Made by a program: the position numbers and the translations under genes
Source of the DNA: JAIQFL01 sp035501495
GTDB taxonomy: Bacteria; Acidobacteriota; Terriglobia; Bryobacterales; Bryobacteraceae
DNA length: 64,000 nucleotides
Assembly: GCA_035501495.1 (NCBI GenBank)
Contig: DATJWB010000013.1
Location: 1 to 64,000, forward strand
Direction of reading: 5' to 3'
The notes under the pieces: model-generated
Told to the model about the DNA's origin: nothing
Databases searched by the model: none
Seen by the model: only the letters and a program-made list of their open reading frames with translations
Shown: piece by piece, positions 1-10,333 of the stretch
Layout of the letters: each line of letters opens with the position of its first letter
Position numbering within the stretch: the stretch's first letter is position 1

Positions 1-2885
1 TCCCAGCCGTTCGCGAGCAATCCAGCGACGCGGTTGTTGAGGTGCGGCGTCGTGAGGACGCCCGAGATGTTCACCTGTTGGCGATGATCGGCGCTGCAGT
101 TGGAACGGTCGGCCGAGCGGTTGTTCGGATCGACATACGACGGCCCCGTCAACTCCGTCGTCGAGGGGTCGGCGAGGCAGTGGGAGTACGTCCAGTTGGC
201 CAGGACGCTGAAGTTGTTCGCCAGTCGGTGCTGCGCCGAAAGCAGCAGGCCGTTATAGCTCGAAGTCGCGCCCGCATCGAGGTAGGCGATGGTGCTGTAC
301 CAGGGCCCCCACGTCGGATTCAGCAGCGTCAGCAGGCGCCGGGCCGCGGTGTTCGCGCCGCTGGTGCTCGAACACGGGCCCGCCGCGGTCAAACCATACT
401 GGCCCGCCGAGCACGTTCCGGGGATGTAGACCTCGGGGTCGAGCTCACGGCTGGACCAGAGATGCGCGGTGTTGTTGCCCAGATAGGACGCGGAGATCAG
501 CCACTTCCCAACCTGCCGCTGAATTGAGAGGTTCCAGGTGTGGACTTGCGGCGATCCCAGGTGGGTGTCCGACACCGCATAGACGCCGCTGGTGGGGAAG
601 AAGCCGTACGACTTGGCGGTGCCTGACGATTGGATAAACGGATCGCCGCCGGGATACCCTGCCCAAGGGTTCGATAGCGGGAACGGTCCGCCCGTACGTG
701 TGAGTGTCGCGCCCCATGGCGGATTGTTGGAGACCCGTGTGTAGAAGAACATGTGAGGCGTGTCGTAGAGGAGCCCGTAGGAGGCGCGGATCGAGGTCTT
801 GCCGTCCCCGAACGGATCCCACACCACGCCGACGCGCGGCAGGAAGTGATTGGCGCGATTGTTGTACTGATGCGCCGGCGGGTAGCCGGGGTCACCGGGA
901 AAGATCAGGCCCGCGGGCGGAGTGAGAACGGGAGTTGCCACCGGCGGCGTGCCGAGCTTCCCTGCCAGGAAGTTGCTCATGCTGAACGCTTCGACGTAGC
1001 CGTCCGTGTTGTGCTGCGGAAGATACGGCTCGAAGCGCAGCCCGAGATTCAGGCTCAGATGCGGACCCAGTCGCCACGCGTCCTGTGCGTACAGGCCGTA
1101 GTAATCCGATTTGTCGTTGTCATAGAATGGCCGGCCCTGACCGAAGTTGTTGAGCTGGCCGGTGACGAAATCCGCGTATCCCAGCCCGGTCGTGCCGCCG
1201 ACCGTGGAATACTGGCCGGTGAACGTGAGGTTACCGTTCACGCCGCGAGTGTTCTGGGCGTGCATGTACGAGCGCATGTATTGCGCACCGACCTGGAGCT
1301 GGTGTTTGCCCCGGATGATGGTGACATCCTCACTGCCTGAATAGACGAGCGTGTTGAAGTATCCCGGATTGCTGGTGCCTCCGCCGAGGCTGGGCCCTCC
1401 CGTGATGCTGAGATTCATCTGGGCAGGAATGAAGGGAGTGATGGGAATTCCGAAGTCGCCGGGCGTGTGGAACGACGGGATGAATCGCGGATTGTAGCCA
1501 CGGTCGGCGCCGATGTGCGTGCTGCTGACCATGCTTGGATTGATGACGTAGGTGTCGCCCAAAACCACCGACTGGATGGTGTTCTGCTGTCCTGTGGTGC
1601 TGCCCGTGAACAGCGGATTGTTGGGGTCCCACTGGATTGGGGTTTCGTTGTTGGAGATCATGTAGCGGGCGAACATGCTGTTCTTGGCGCTCGCCGTGTA
1701 ATCGACCTTCACCGGAACCTGGTATTGATTCTGGTTTTCGCCGGTGGCGTAGTTGATCAGCCCGCAGTCATTGAGAATGTTGGTGGGCAGGAGCTTGGCG
1801 ATCTTTAGCGCGATAGGATCCATCAGCGATTGGGGGACGACGTTGTTGACGAACGGCGCGGCCAGCGTGATCGGCTTGGTCTGGCAGGCGGTGGAGGCGA
1901 TGACACGAAAGTCGCCCGAAAGCATCGCGGGGGTCATGGAGAATCCCTGGTTGCCACCGGGGTTGGACTTCTTGATCGTGCCCTGCGCGCCGACGAAGAA
2001 GAACAGCCGGTCCTTCAGAATGGGCCCGCCGACCGTCCCGCCAAACTGATTCTGCTTCAGGCTGTCGCGCACCAGGGCGGTGGCACTTCTGCCATTGAAC
2101 AGATAATTCCGGACATACTCGAATACGTCCCCATGGATCTCGTTGGTGCCCGATCGCGTGGCGACGGTCACAGCGGCGCCGGCGTGCTGCCCGCTCTGCG
2201 CTCCGACGGAGCTGGTCTCGACCTTGAACTCCTGGAGCGCGTCGGGAAACGGCAGCGGCTGATTCAGACCGTTGAATGGATTGTTGGCCGTGCCGCCGTC
2301 CAGGGTGAAGGCGATCTGGTTCGCGTTCGACCCGGCGACGGAGATCGTGATGGTAGGGAAATTCTTGTTCGTGTTCAGGTCATTCGCAACCACGCCCTGG
2401 GTGGTCGCGACACCGCCCAGCAGGATGAGTTGGGTGGGCTCGCGCGCATTCAGCGGCAGATCGACCACTGCCTGGTGATCGATGATCTGCCCGACCCCGG
2501 TACTGTGCGTTTCCACCGCCAATGCCTGCGCCTCCACCTGGACGGTTTCATTGACGGCGCCGACTTTGAGGGTAACGTTGATCGTGGGATTGGTGTTGAC
2601 GTTCAGAACGATTCCGCTCTCTACGTACGTAGCGAACCCCTCCTTCGCTACCTGCATCCGATACGGGCCAATCGGAAGGTTGGGGACGATGAATGCCCCG
2701 TCAGGCCCGGTGAGTGTGACCCGAACGGCATCCGTGTCGGTTTGAATGAGCCTCACTTGCGCACCTGGAATCGCGGCGCCGGAAGCGTCCTGGACGGTAC
2801 CGGCTACCTGCGAGGTAGAAACAGCTTGAGACCAGGCAGCGAAAACAATCCCCCAAAAACATGCAAGCAGTCGAATCGATCTCAC
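1..2885 (-). CDS. TonB-dependent receptor, C-terminus off the window
   Basis: Reading the minus strand from a GTG at 2885 gives an open frame of 961 codons that leaves the left edge, so the C-terminus is missing. The start is preceded by a G-rich ribosome site (AAAGGGGGG) about 9 bases upstream. The protein opens with a signal peptide (about residues 1-20, ending near WSQA), then a carboxypeptidase-regulatory-like beta-sandwich (about 24-105, with SQVAGTVQDASGAAIPGAQ), a plug domain (about 125-260, with TLDGGTANNPFNG and ATRSGTNEIHGD) and beta-barrel segments such as GGPILKDRLFFF. This is the usual outer-membrane TonB receptor architecture of Acidobacteriota, normally about 1,100 residues. 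Substrate cannot be read from the sequence. It is divergent from the ThuA-like gene at 3152. Confidence 0.93.
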   Translation of the reverse strand, partial: MRSIRLLACFWGIVFAAWSQAVSTSQVAGTVQDASGAAIPGAQVRLIQTDTDAVRVTLTGPDGAFIVPNLPIGPYRMQVAKEGFATYVESGIVLNVNTNPTINVTLKVGAVNETVQVEAQALAVETHSTGVGQIIDHQAVVDLPLNAREPTQLILLGGVATTQGVVANDLNTNKNFPTITISVAGSNANQIAFTLDGGTANNPFNGLNQPLPFPDALQEFKVETSSVGAQSGQHAGAAVTVATRSGTNEIHGDVFEYVRNYLFNGRSATALVRDSLKQNQFGGTVGGPILKDRLFFFVGAQGTIKKSNPGGNQGFSMTPAMLSGDFRVIASTACQTKPITLAAPFVNNVVPQSLMDPIALKIAKLLPTNILNDCGLINYATGENQNQYQVPVKVDYTASAKNSMFARYMISNNETPIQWDPNNPLFTGSTTGQQNTIQSVVLGDTYVINPSMVSSTHIGADRGYNPRFIPSFHTPGDFGIPITPFIPAQMNLSITGGPSLGGGTSNPGYFNTLVYSGSEDVTIIRGKHQLQVGAQYMRSYMHAQNTRGVNGNLTFTGQYSTVGGTTGLGYADFVTGQLNNFGQGRPFYDNDKSDYYGLYAQDAWRLGPHLSLNLGLRFEPYLPQHNTDGYVEAFSMSNFLAGKLGTPPVATPVLTPPAGLIFPGDPGYPPAHQYNNRANHFLPRVGVVWDPFGDGKTSIRASYGLLYDTPHMFFYTRVSNNPPWGATLTRTGGPFPLSNPWAGYPGGDPFIQSSGTAKSYGFFPTSGVYAVSDTHLGSPQVHTWNLSIQRQVGKWLISASYLGNNTAHLWSSRELDPEVYIPGTCSAGQYGLTAAGPCSSTSGANTAARRLLTLLNPTWGPWYSTIAYLDAGATSSYNGLLLSAQHRLANNFSVLANWTYSHCLADPSTTELTGPSYVDPNNRSADRSNCSADHRQQVNISGVLTTPHLNNRVAGLLANGW

Positions 2886-3151
2886 GGTGATCGCGCCCCC
2901 CTTTCGTCCCACGGTGTCGACAGTCTAGCGGCCGCGCAAGATGCCAGACCCTATCGGACAGGTTGCTTGCGATCCTAACATCGGCCATTCGGGGGAACAA
3001 TGAAGTAACCGTAACCGCACAGTAAAGGCATCCGCGTAACCGTGGGGCAACCGTTAAGTGCTAGGGAACGAAAGGCACGCGTGTTAGCCTTGATTCAAAT
3101 TGGATGGGTGGAGTGCCGTGCCGTTCCGTGGTTCCGAGTGGAGGCGCATCG

Positions 3152-4075
3152 ATGACGCGAACGCGTTTTAGAATCTTGGCGTTAGGTTTACTGGGCGGGT
3201 TCGGGATGCTGTTCGCCCAGCAGAATCCGACGGCCGCAGGCCAGGGCACGCAGGCTCCGAGGGGCGGCCGCGGGCAAGGGGGACGCGGCGGAAGGGGACG
3301 TCCGGCCGGGCGGAAAGTGGTGCTCGCCTGGGCCGATACCCGCAACGGAATTGCTCAGCACGATTCGGTGTCGCATGCGCTGGCGTTGATTGAGCGGCTC
3401 GGCTACGAGTCCGGGCTCTGGGACACGTACATCCGCACCGACTCGAACATCATCTCCTATCAGCCACAGATGACCACCGGCCAGCCGGCGAGCGGGGGGC
3501 CGAATCTCAACAATGTGGATGCGATATTCTTCATGGGTCACCGCGAGGTGCCCATCGACGAGAAGCAAAAAGCCGCCTTGTTGAAGTTCGTTCACGACGA
3601 CGGCAAAGGGTTCGTGGCCGCGCACGTCGGGCTGACTGCCCTGATGTCGTGGCCCGAGTTCGGCGAAATGCTGGGAGGGCAATTCGAGAACCATCCCTAT
3701 GGCACGGTCGATGCCACCGTGATCAACGAGGATCCCGGGTTCCCCGCGACGCGCCATTTGCCAGCGATGTTCCAACTCACAGACGAGTTCTACCAGGTGA
3801 AGGGATTCTCACGGGAGAAAAGCCGAGTCGTGTTGCGGCTGGACACCTCCAAGCTGCCTGCCAATGACGGTCTGCTCAACAAGGACGGAGACTTTCCTCT
3901 GGCATGGGCGAAGATGTACGGCAAAGGGCGTGTGTTTTACGGTTCGTTCGCCCACGACGCAAAGACGTGGGACAACCCGGATGTGTACCACATGTACTTC
4001 GAAGCGCTTCGTTGGGCATTAGGGCTGACCGACGCGGACGTGACGCCGAGACCTTTCCCCACGCGATCACAGTAG
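3152..4075 (+). CDS. Secreted ThuA-like domain protein
   Basis: A 307-residue protein. The ATG at 3152 is preferred over one 48 bases upstream because TGGAGG lies about 7 bases before it and because it begins a clean signal peptide (MTRTRFRILALGLLGGF, cleavage near FAQ). A Gly/Arg-rich linker (about 35-52) separates the signal from a ThuA-like glutamine-amidotransferase fold: FFMGHREVP, GFVAAHVG, a WPEF..GGQFENHP stretch and the C-terminal YGSFAHDAKTW...YFEALRWALG. ThuA-like proteins are linked to sugar metabolism, but their exact reaction is often unknown and none is assigned here. It is a single gene, divergent from the TonB receptor; 266 bases of presumed promoter region lie between them. 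Confidence 0.85.
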   Translation: MTRTRFRILALGLLGGFGMLFAQQNPTAAGQGTQAPRGGRGQGGRGGRGRPAGRKVVLAWADTRNGIAQHDSVSHALALIERLGYESGLWDTYIRTDSNIISYQPQMTTGQPASGGPNLNNVDAIFFMGHREVPIDEKQKAALLKFVHDDGKGFVAAHVGLTALMSWPEFGEMLGGQFENHPYGTVDATVINEDPGFPATRHLPAMFQLTDEFYQVKGFSREKSRVVLRLDTSKLPANDGLLNKDGDFPLAWAKMYGKGRVFYGSFAHDAKTWDNPDVYHMYFEALRWALGLTDADVTPRPFPTRSQ

Positions 4076-4790
4076 GTGGGGTGGCACTCTGTCCCGCAGC
4101 TGCTTTGGGCGGCTTTTACGCGGACTGATTCCCCGTTTCGTGAGCAGCTTCGCGAGGTCCTGGCGAGTGAATTGGCGCTCGAACGTCCGGGCTGCTGATT
4201 CCCGATCGTACTGAAGATCGAGCAGCCGCTCGCCCAGTGGCCTCCAAGATCGTGGAGTCCTTCGGGGAGAGGACCCTGCGTTGCGCCATGGAGAAGCAGA
4301 TCTCGACCTCGTTCAAGCAGGTGGCGTCGACCGGTGCGTGGACTAATGTCAACTGCGGATATTGGACACGCAAGCGCTGGGCATCACCGGATCCGCGATG
4401 GGCGGAACAGGTGTCGATGATCCAGAGCACGCGGCGTACATCAAGGGGGCGTGTCATCACCTGCACGACGAAAAGATCCAAGGGCCCGTTCTTGATCTCG
4501 CAACGATCAAAAGCTCTGGCTCAAGTCAGCATAGCGGCCATGTAGGCTCAAGCACCGCGACGCCAGTACATATTCGACGTCCATGAAAAAGGCCTGGCCT
4601 ACCGCTGTCGGGCATACAGATCGAAGACGCGGCCGGCTTTTCGACAAAATCGGGATCACGTGGAAAGTTCCAACTGCGGTAAACCACGGCCCGATCGCGT
4701 CTTGGTGCAGCCACCGCCAGATGGTACCGAGTGTCAGTTGAGCAACCCAACCTAAGGATAAGTTGGCGAGGAGAACTGGAATCGCGAGTC
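4067..4790 (-). pseudogene. IS630-family transposase remnant
   Basis: All pieces of an IS630-type DDE transposase can be traced on the minus strand, but in several frames and with stops. In order: a helix-turn-helix stretch GTIWRWLHQDAIGPW; in another frame SWNFPRDPDF; then RGA-stop-AYMAAMLT-stop-ARAFDRCE; then DLFVVQVM, VLWIIDTCSAHRG, YPQLTLVHAPVDATCLNEVE, ICFSMAQRRVL; and, after a further frame change, LLDLQYDRESAARTFER and FTRQDLAKLLTKRG. The N-terminus is absent. It cannot make an active transposase. Terminal inverted repeats were not identified. The remnant reaches into the 3' end of the ThuA gene. Confidence 0.75.
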
Positions 4791-5125
4791 CTGCGCTTTC
4801 AGGTACGTATCGAAGAAGGTTCTCAGGCTGTAGGCAGTGACAACGAGGTGGCGGCGGCCATCCATCCGCAGACCACCGAACAGGCGGAACACCCCGCGGA
4901 TGGCGGTGCTTCTCAAACAGTGCTCCATCGTCGCTGAACGTGAAGTGGCTGGCACCAGGGATCACGGCGCGCCACTTTCCGCCCGGCGGCAGACGATCAT
5001 AAACGGACTGGATATCGCCGAAGATCCGGTGGGTCTCCGCGTCCGATGAAGAGTTGCCCTCGGAGCTGTCGTCTTCCCTGTTGGCCGCGTAATCTCGCAG
5101 ACCCGGCATACAATCCGGAACTGTG
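4780..5125 (-). pseudogene. alpha/beta-hydrolase 3' fragment
   Basis: The minus strand reads IFGDIQSVYDRLPPGGKWRA and GASHFTFSDD in one frame, then, after a frame change near 4920, RLFGGLRMDGRRHLVVTAYS and LRTFFDTYLK. This resembles the C-terminal part of secreted alpha/beta hydrolases of the dienelactone-hydrolase or PAF-acetylhydrolase type, where GxxHF carries the catalytic histidine. The nucleophile region is not present. It abuts the IS630 remnant, so insertion of that element may have caused the truncation. Family assignment is by motif memory only. Confidence 0.45.
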
Positions 5126-5873
5126 CGCATAGAAGAGCCACAAGGATGGCCACCCTGGAGTCGTCGTCTATTGCTGCTCTTGAATTTGGAATGGCGGGGC
5201 GCTGTTGCGTGTTCGGTAGTTCGAGCCTTCCGTTTCGAATCTGCGCTTGGCCAGGTTGAACAGAAAATGGTCGGGCGTGATAGGTCCGTCCATTGTCTGT
5301 CACCAGCCGCCCGTCTCCCATAACCTGCAGGAGCAGGGTGTGGCGGCGCACGACCGATCCGGCGCCGTCGGACACGTCATCGACCAGGTACACACTGCCG
5401 GCCTCGGCGATGGTCACCTCCCCGTCAACCAGACTGGGAAGCGCAATGGTAGTGGGTCTGCCGCCCGTACGCTCGGCTCGGGCGATCTGTGAAGGACGTT
5501 GCGCAATGTCGAACGTAAGGCCGTTCGTACCCCGGCCAGATCAGTCGATCGCTGTTCGGCTCGTTGCACGACGGTTACAGGGAGCGAAGGAAAATCGGAC
5601 ACCAAGCCGCCAGAGGAACACGTCGCGGCCGCTTCCGATATTCGGAGGCTCTGCGGCTGAACGCCCAGCGAGTTTTCCAGCGCGCGGCGGCACACGGCAA
5701 ACCGATTATTCCGCTTCAATTGATGCAGACCCCCGGCCGCACAGCCCGACCGCTGCCTAACCGGAAGGTACTCTCTTTAGTACGCCCGGTACCCTGAAAC
5801 CGCCTTAAGGAATATCCCGTCTGGTATCCTTTGTAAGAGCGCCTCCCGCGTCGCGCCTGCAGGATTTTACTCC
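5126..5873. other. No intact gene; degenerate sequence
   Basis: About 750 bases without a convincing gene. Minus-strand frames around 5150-5420 look protein-like (for example GEVTIAEAGSVYLVDDVSDG and TPDHFLFNLAKRRFETEG) but switch frame repeatedly, so this is probably more of a decayed gene. No family is recognised. The last 130 bases should hold the promoter of the NHL gene; no clear promoter was identified. Confidence 0.4.
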
Positions 5874-8800
5874 ATGCGAAATCTATCCCTATCTGTCTGC
5901 TCCTGTGCGACTTTCGTCGGCGCATTGGCATGCTTCGCGCAATCGTCGGCTCCTCTCAATACATTTCCTTCCCGGATTGTCGGCCACCCCTTGCCGGAAC
6001 AGAACACCCTGAGCTCGATCAATCCGAACCTGGTGGAGGGCCGCGAGTTGTTCAGCCCTCTGGGAATCGCACTCGACACTTCGGTCTCGCCGCCGATTCT
6101 CTACGTCGCCGACACATACAACAACCGGGTGCTGGCGTGGAAAAACGCTGCAGGCTTTACCAACGGACAGAAGGCCGACCTGGTGATCGGACAATATCAG
6201 CCGATCGGCCAGGATTTTTACCACACGCTGCCTTTGGGGCCCGGCACTACCTTCTCGCAGGGATTGAGTTTTCCCAGCGGCCTGGCCGTCTCGGGCGGCG
6301 ATCTGTACATCGCAGACACCGGCAACAATCGCATCCTGCGCTTTCGCAAGCCCTTCCAGAACGCGTCGAATCTCTTCCCCGACCTGTATCTCGGCCAGCC
6401 CAACCTGACCTCCAACAAGCCCAACAATAACGGGACCACGCTGCCGGGCGCGCAAGGAGTCGCGTTTGCGACGAGCGCCGGCGTGCAGACGGCCGGCCTG
6501 GCGTTTGACTCGGCCGGAAACCTCTGGATTACCGATCCCGGCAATCGCCGGGTCCTGCGGTTTGCAGCGTCCGACCTGGCGGCCGCCGGGACCTCGGCTG
6601 CCGGCGGCCCGCTGACCGCCAACCTCGTCATCGGGAATCTTGGGCTGTTCAACTCGGTGTCGCCGGCCGTCACTGCCCAGACGGTCACCACAGCGAACCT
6701 GTTCGCCAGTCCCTCGGCAATTGCTTTCGATCCGTCGGGACGCCTGTTCGTCTCCGATAGCGACAATCAGACATTCAGCCGCATCCTGGTGTTCCTGCCT
6801 CCATTCAGCAATAGCAGCGCGGCCAGCCGCATCATGGGTGTGTTTCCGCCTACTCAGCCGGCTGCCTCGCCAGACCAGGCCTTCAAGACTTCGTTCTCGT
6901 CCGTCAACAGCATTTTCTTCATCCCGGGCAGTACGCCTGCGGTCGGAGTCGTGGACCAAGGCGATAGCCGTATCATGCTGTTTCCCTCGTACGACAACTT
7001 TCCCGATCCCGCGACCAGTTACTCACCGCAAGCTACCGCGGTGGTCGGCCAGACGAGCTTCTCCAACCTGGTTGCCAACGGCGGCACGACGTTCGTCCCG
7101 GCGGCTTCCAACTCGGTGCTTAACAATCCGTCGGCCGCGGTGTTCTCGGGCACCGATCTTTTCGTCGCCGATAGCGGCAACCATCGAGTCCTGGACCTGC
7201 CATTTCAAAACGGCACGTTCGGCGCGGCCACCCGCGTCCTGGGACAGGATCGTTTCGACATGAACGCACCGAACTTGATCGAGGGCAAGGAATTCGACTT
7301 TACCTCCAGCACTGCCGGAGGAGTTTTCGCGGAAGGCGGTGTGCTGATCGACAACAGCAGCGGCACGCCGCACCTGTATGTGGCCGATTATTTCAACAAC
7401 CGCGTCCTCGGATTTAAAGATTTCCGCGGTCTGACCGCCAACTCGCGGGCCGATATTGTCATCGGACAGGCGGACTTCAATTCCGGCCTGTGCAATATGA
7501 CGGGTGATCCGAACCACCTCACGAACAGCACGCTCTGCAGCCCGTCCGGGCTCTTGGCCGACGGGAACGGCAACCTGTATGTCGCCGATACGGGTAACGG
7601 GCGGGTTCTGCGTTTTCCCAATCCGTTCGGCCAATCCGGAGCCATACAGGCCGACCTGGTGCTCGGCCAGCATAACTTCACCACCAAGATTACCGACCCC
7701 ACTCCGTTCACGATGTCGGCGCCATATGGGCTGGCATTCGCGGGGTCGAACGGACTGGTGGTCTCCGACGTCCTTCACAACCGCGTACTTTTGTTTCCCT
7801 TCACCAACGGCTCTTTCAACGGAAACGCGGACAGCGGAAAAGCTGCAACCCTCGTGCTCGGCCAGCAGAATTTCAACACGGTCGCGGTCGGGTCGGCCGA
7901 TTCCCAGATGAACCACCCGCGCCACATCGGCACCGACAGCGAGGCCCGCATTTACGTGGTGGATGCCGGCAACAACCGGGTGTTGATCTTCGACCAGATC
8001 TCGAACGTATCGAACGGGTCGTCCGCGGTGCACATTCTGTCCGGCTTATCCGGCCCGCACGGAATCTATGTCAGCCAGACCACTGGCGAAATCTGGGTCA
8101 CGAACACCAACGGCGGCACGGTGCTCGAATACCCGCAGTATCAGAGCCTCCTCTTCAATGATGCCCCGATAGCGACAGTGCAGTCGGCGAGTTGCGGTGC
8201 CAGCACTGCGCTATGCGCTCTCACCATCGCCGTCACCGAGGACCCGTATGGCGACCTGCTCGTCACCGACTCGAGCAACCGCGTAGCGCTCTATTTCCCT
8301 GGCCTGCAGGCGCTCAACGGCGGAAACTTCATCCCGTCTTACCACCTGGCGCCCGGAATGTTCGCCGCGATCTGCTCCGCCAACAGCAACTGTAACAATG
8401 GGGCCGCCATATTCGGCCCCGACACGCTGGTCACACCCAACTCGACATGGCCCACCAGCCTGGACAACGTACAGTTGAACTTCAACTACACGGACAGCAA
8501 CGGCAATCCGCAGAGCACGACCGCCCCGTTGTATTACGTCTCCCCGACGCAGATCAACTTCTACGTGCCGATGGGGGCGCCCACCAGCGGCACCGTCAGC
8601 CTGGAAGCCGTCCAGACCACTACGGGGCGCGTGTACGCGGCGGGGACGGCGAGCATGAACGCGTACTCGCCGGCCATTCTGGCCGACTTTTCGGGTAAGC
8701 TTCGGCAGGCGCACGTTCTGAACTCGGACAACACCCCCAACAGCCCCACGAATCCGGCGCTCCGCGGTTCCACGATTCAGATTTTTGCACTCGGCCAGGG

Positions 8801-9113
8801 CTTTGTGCCCAACGCCCCGCCGGACGGCGCTCCAGCGCCTTCCAGCCCGCTCCTGAACACTCCATTCACTCCACGGGTGGCGATCAACCTGATTTTCACG
8901 GATCAGTACACGTTGGGACCGGGCGACCCGCCGGACAAGAACTTCGTCACCTTCTCGGGGCTCGCGCCCGGCCTCGTTGGAGTGTGGCAGATCAACGTGC
9001 AGATACCGATCAACGTCGACGTTTCACACGGCAACCAGATTCCTCTTCTGGTTTATGCCGGCAGCCTGCCCAGCACCGATGGCACGTTCCTGACGACCAT
9101 TGCGGTGAAGTAG
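5874..9113 (+). CDS. Secreted NHL-repeat protein with Solibacter C-terminal domain
   Basis: A 1079-residue secreted protein. A signal peptide (MRNLSLSVCSCATFVGALAC, cleavage near CFAQSS) is followed by many NHL-type beta-propeller repeats, recognised by the recurring pattern LYVADTYNNRVL, LYIADTGNNRIL, LFVADSGNHRVL and IYVVDAGNNRVL, spread from about residue 65 to 800. The last 200 residues match the C-terminal domain described in Solibacter secreted proteins (TIGR03437-like): AIFGPDTL, YYVSPTQINFYVP, IQIFALGQGF and GVWQINVQIP. NHL propellers are binding scaffolds; no catalytic site is visible. AGGA lies about 10 bases before the ATG. It appears to be monocistronic. The C-terminal domain is one of the best taxonomic clues in the window. 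Confidence 0.9.
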   Translation: MRNLSLSVCSCATFVGALACFAQSSAPLNTFPSRIVGHPLPEQNTLSSINPNLVEGRELFSPLGIALDTSVSPPILYVADTYNNRVLAWKNAAGFTNGQKADLVIGQYQPIGQDFYHTLPLGPGTTFSQGLSFPSGLAVSGGDLYIADTGNNRILRFRKPFQNASNLFPDLYLGQPNLTSNKPNNNGTTLPGAQGVAFATSAGVQTAGLAFDSAGNLWITDPGNRRVLRFAASDLAAAGTSAAGGPLTANLVIGNLGLFNSVSPAVTAQTVTTANLFASPSAIAFDPSGRLFVSDSDNQTFSRILVFLPPFSNSSAASRIMGVFPPTQPAASPDQAFKTSFSSVNSIFFIPGSTPAVGVVDQGDSRIMLFPSYDNFPDPATSYSPQATAVVGQTSFSNLVANGGTTFVPAASNSVLNNPSAAVFSGTDLFVADSGNHRVLDLPFQNGTFGAATRVLGQDRFDMNAPNLIEGKEFDFTSSTAGGVFAEGGVLIDNSSGTPHLYVADYFNNRVLGFKDFRGLTANSRADIVIGQADFNSGLCNMTGDPNHLTNSTLCSPSGLLADGNGNLYVADTGNGRVLRFPNPFGQSGAIQADLVLGQHNFTTKITDPTPFTMSAPYGLAFAGSNGLVVSDVLHNRVLLFPFTNGSFNGNADSGKAATLVLGQQNFNTVAVGSADSQMNHPRHIGTDSEARIYVVDAGNNRVLIFDQISNVSNGSSAVHILSGLSGPHGIYVSQTTGEIWVTNTNGGTVLEYPQYQSLLFNDAPIATVQSASCGASTALCALTIAVTEDPYGDLLVTDSSNRVALYFPGLQALNGGNFIPSYHLAPGMFAAICSANSNCNNGAAIFGPDTLVTPNSTWPTSLDNVQLNFNYTDSNGNPQSTTAPLYYVSPTQINFYVPMGAPTSGTVSLEAVQTTTGRVYAAGTASMNAYSPAILADFSGKLRQAHVLNSDNTPNSPTNPALRGSTIQIFALGQGFVPNAPPDGAPAPSSPLLNTPFTPRVAINLIFTDQYTLGPGDPPDKNFVTFSGLAPGLVGVWQINVQIPINVDVSHGNQIPLLVYAGSLPSTDGTFLTTIAVK

Positions 9114-9144
9114 TGGGTGGGGCGGCGTTGCCTGCCCCCTGCCC

Positions 9145-10251
9145 ATGCCAGTAACATGGGGCGTGCATCTCCCCGTGAATCCTCCCATTCTGCCGATGCT
9201 CGCCAAGCGCGTAAGCGAACTGCCGGCGGGCGGAAACTGGATCTTCGAACCCAAATGGGATGGCTTTCGCGCCCTGGTCTTTCGCGATGGCGAGGAAATC
9301 CTGATCCAGAGCCGCGACGAGAAATCGCTGAACCGATACTTCCCGGAGTTGATCGGGCCGATTCAGTCGGCGTTGCCGGTGCGCGCCGTACTGGACGGCG
9401 AAATCGTCCTGGCCCGGGAGAGCGGCCTCGATTTCGAGGCATTGCAACTGCGAATCCACCCGGCCGCATCGCGGGTAAAGCTGCTCTCACAGCAGATCCC
9501 CGCGTCGATTGTATTCTTCGACCTGTTGTGCGAAGGTGACCGCGATCTTCGGGAGGAACCTTTCGAGACTAGGCGGCGGGAGCTGGTGTCGCTGCTTTCC
9601 TCCGCCGTGCCGCCGATCCACATTACGCCGGCTACGTCCGATGTGAGCCTCGCGGCCGACTGGTTTCGCCGATTCGAGGGCGCCGGACTGGACGGAGTGA
9701 TGGCCAAGCCCGTTACCGGCACTTATCAGCCGGACAAGCGGGTGATGTTCAAGGTAAAGCACGAGCGCGAGTGTGACTGCGTGGTGGCCGGCTTTCGCTG
9801 GTACAAGCAGGGGAGGAACACCGAAATCGGTTCGCTTCTGCTCGGCCTCTTCAACGATTCGGGAGCGCTGCAGCACGTCGGCGTGTGCGCCAGCTTCACC
9901 AGCGAGAAACGGCGAGAGCTCCTGGAATTCCTGGCGCCATATCGCCGCGACGCGCTCTCCGATCATCCCTGGAAGGAGTGGGCGGGCAGTGAGGACGAAC
10001 CTGTCAGGGGCGGGCATCGCATCCCGGGCGCGCAGAGCCGCTGGAGCCAGGGCAAGGACCTTTCGTGGGAGCCACTGCGTCCCGAACTGGTGGCCGAGGT
10101 GGCATACGAGCATATGCAGGGCAGCCGCTTCCGCCACATGGCGCATTTCCGAAGATGGCGGACCGACAAGCGGGCGGCGGATTGCACGTATGCGCAGCTC
10201 GAGGTGGTGCCGCCTCACGAGCTGATGGACATTTTTTTGGCCGGCCGGTAG
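9145..10251 (+). CDS. ligC: ATP-dependent DNA ligase, LigC type
   Basis: A 368-residue protein of the compact bacterial ATP-dependent ligase type. The adenylation domain has motif I EPKWDGFR, with K37 as the probable AMP-accepting lysine, DGEIVL near residue 90, the motif GAGLDGVMAK and motif V FKVKHER. The C-terminal OB-fold part includes GSLLLGLFNDSGALQHVG and ends at ELMDIFL. LigC-type ligases seal nicks and are thought to act in base excision repair; no polymerase or nuclease domain is fused and no ku gene is nearby. The start is uncertain: a GTG at 9163 gives the N-terminus MHLPVNPPILPMLAK, closer to typical family members. Neither start has a strong ribosome site. Confidence 0.88.
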   Translation: MPVTWGVHLPVNPPILPMLAKRVSELPAGGNWIFEPKWDGFRALVFRDGEEILIQSRDEKSLNRYFPELIGPIQSALPVRAVLDGEIVLARESGLDFEALQLRIHPAASRVKLLSQQIPASIVFFDLLCEGDRDLREEPFETRRRELVSLLSSAVPPIHITPATSDVSLAADWFRRFEGAGLDGVMAKPVTGTYQPDKRVMFKVKHERECDCVVAGFRWYKQGRNTEIGSLLLGLFNDSGALQHVGVCASFTSEKRRELLEFLAPYRRDALSDHPWKEWAGSEDEPVRGGHRIPGAQSRWSQGKDLSWEPLRPELVAEVAYEHMQGSRFRHMAHFRRWRTDKRAADCTYAQLEVVPPHELMDIFLAGR

Positions 10252-10333
10252 AGTAGCCGATCTCCGAATTGACTCCCATATACTTGGTTACACTGGTATC
10301 CAACTTAGCCGACTTTCTGTGGAGACTGTTGCT

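Noticed and set aside
1830..2978. Long plus-strand frame opposite the TonB receptor
   Set aside because: It is the shadow of the true minus-strand gene; its composition is low in hydrophobic core residues and it has no family features.
9119..9138. GC-rich hairpin (GGGGC...GCCCC) just after the NHL gene
   Set aside because: Short, with a bulge and no U-tract; not enough to call a terminator in such GC-rich DNA.
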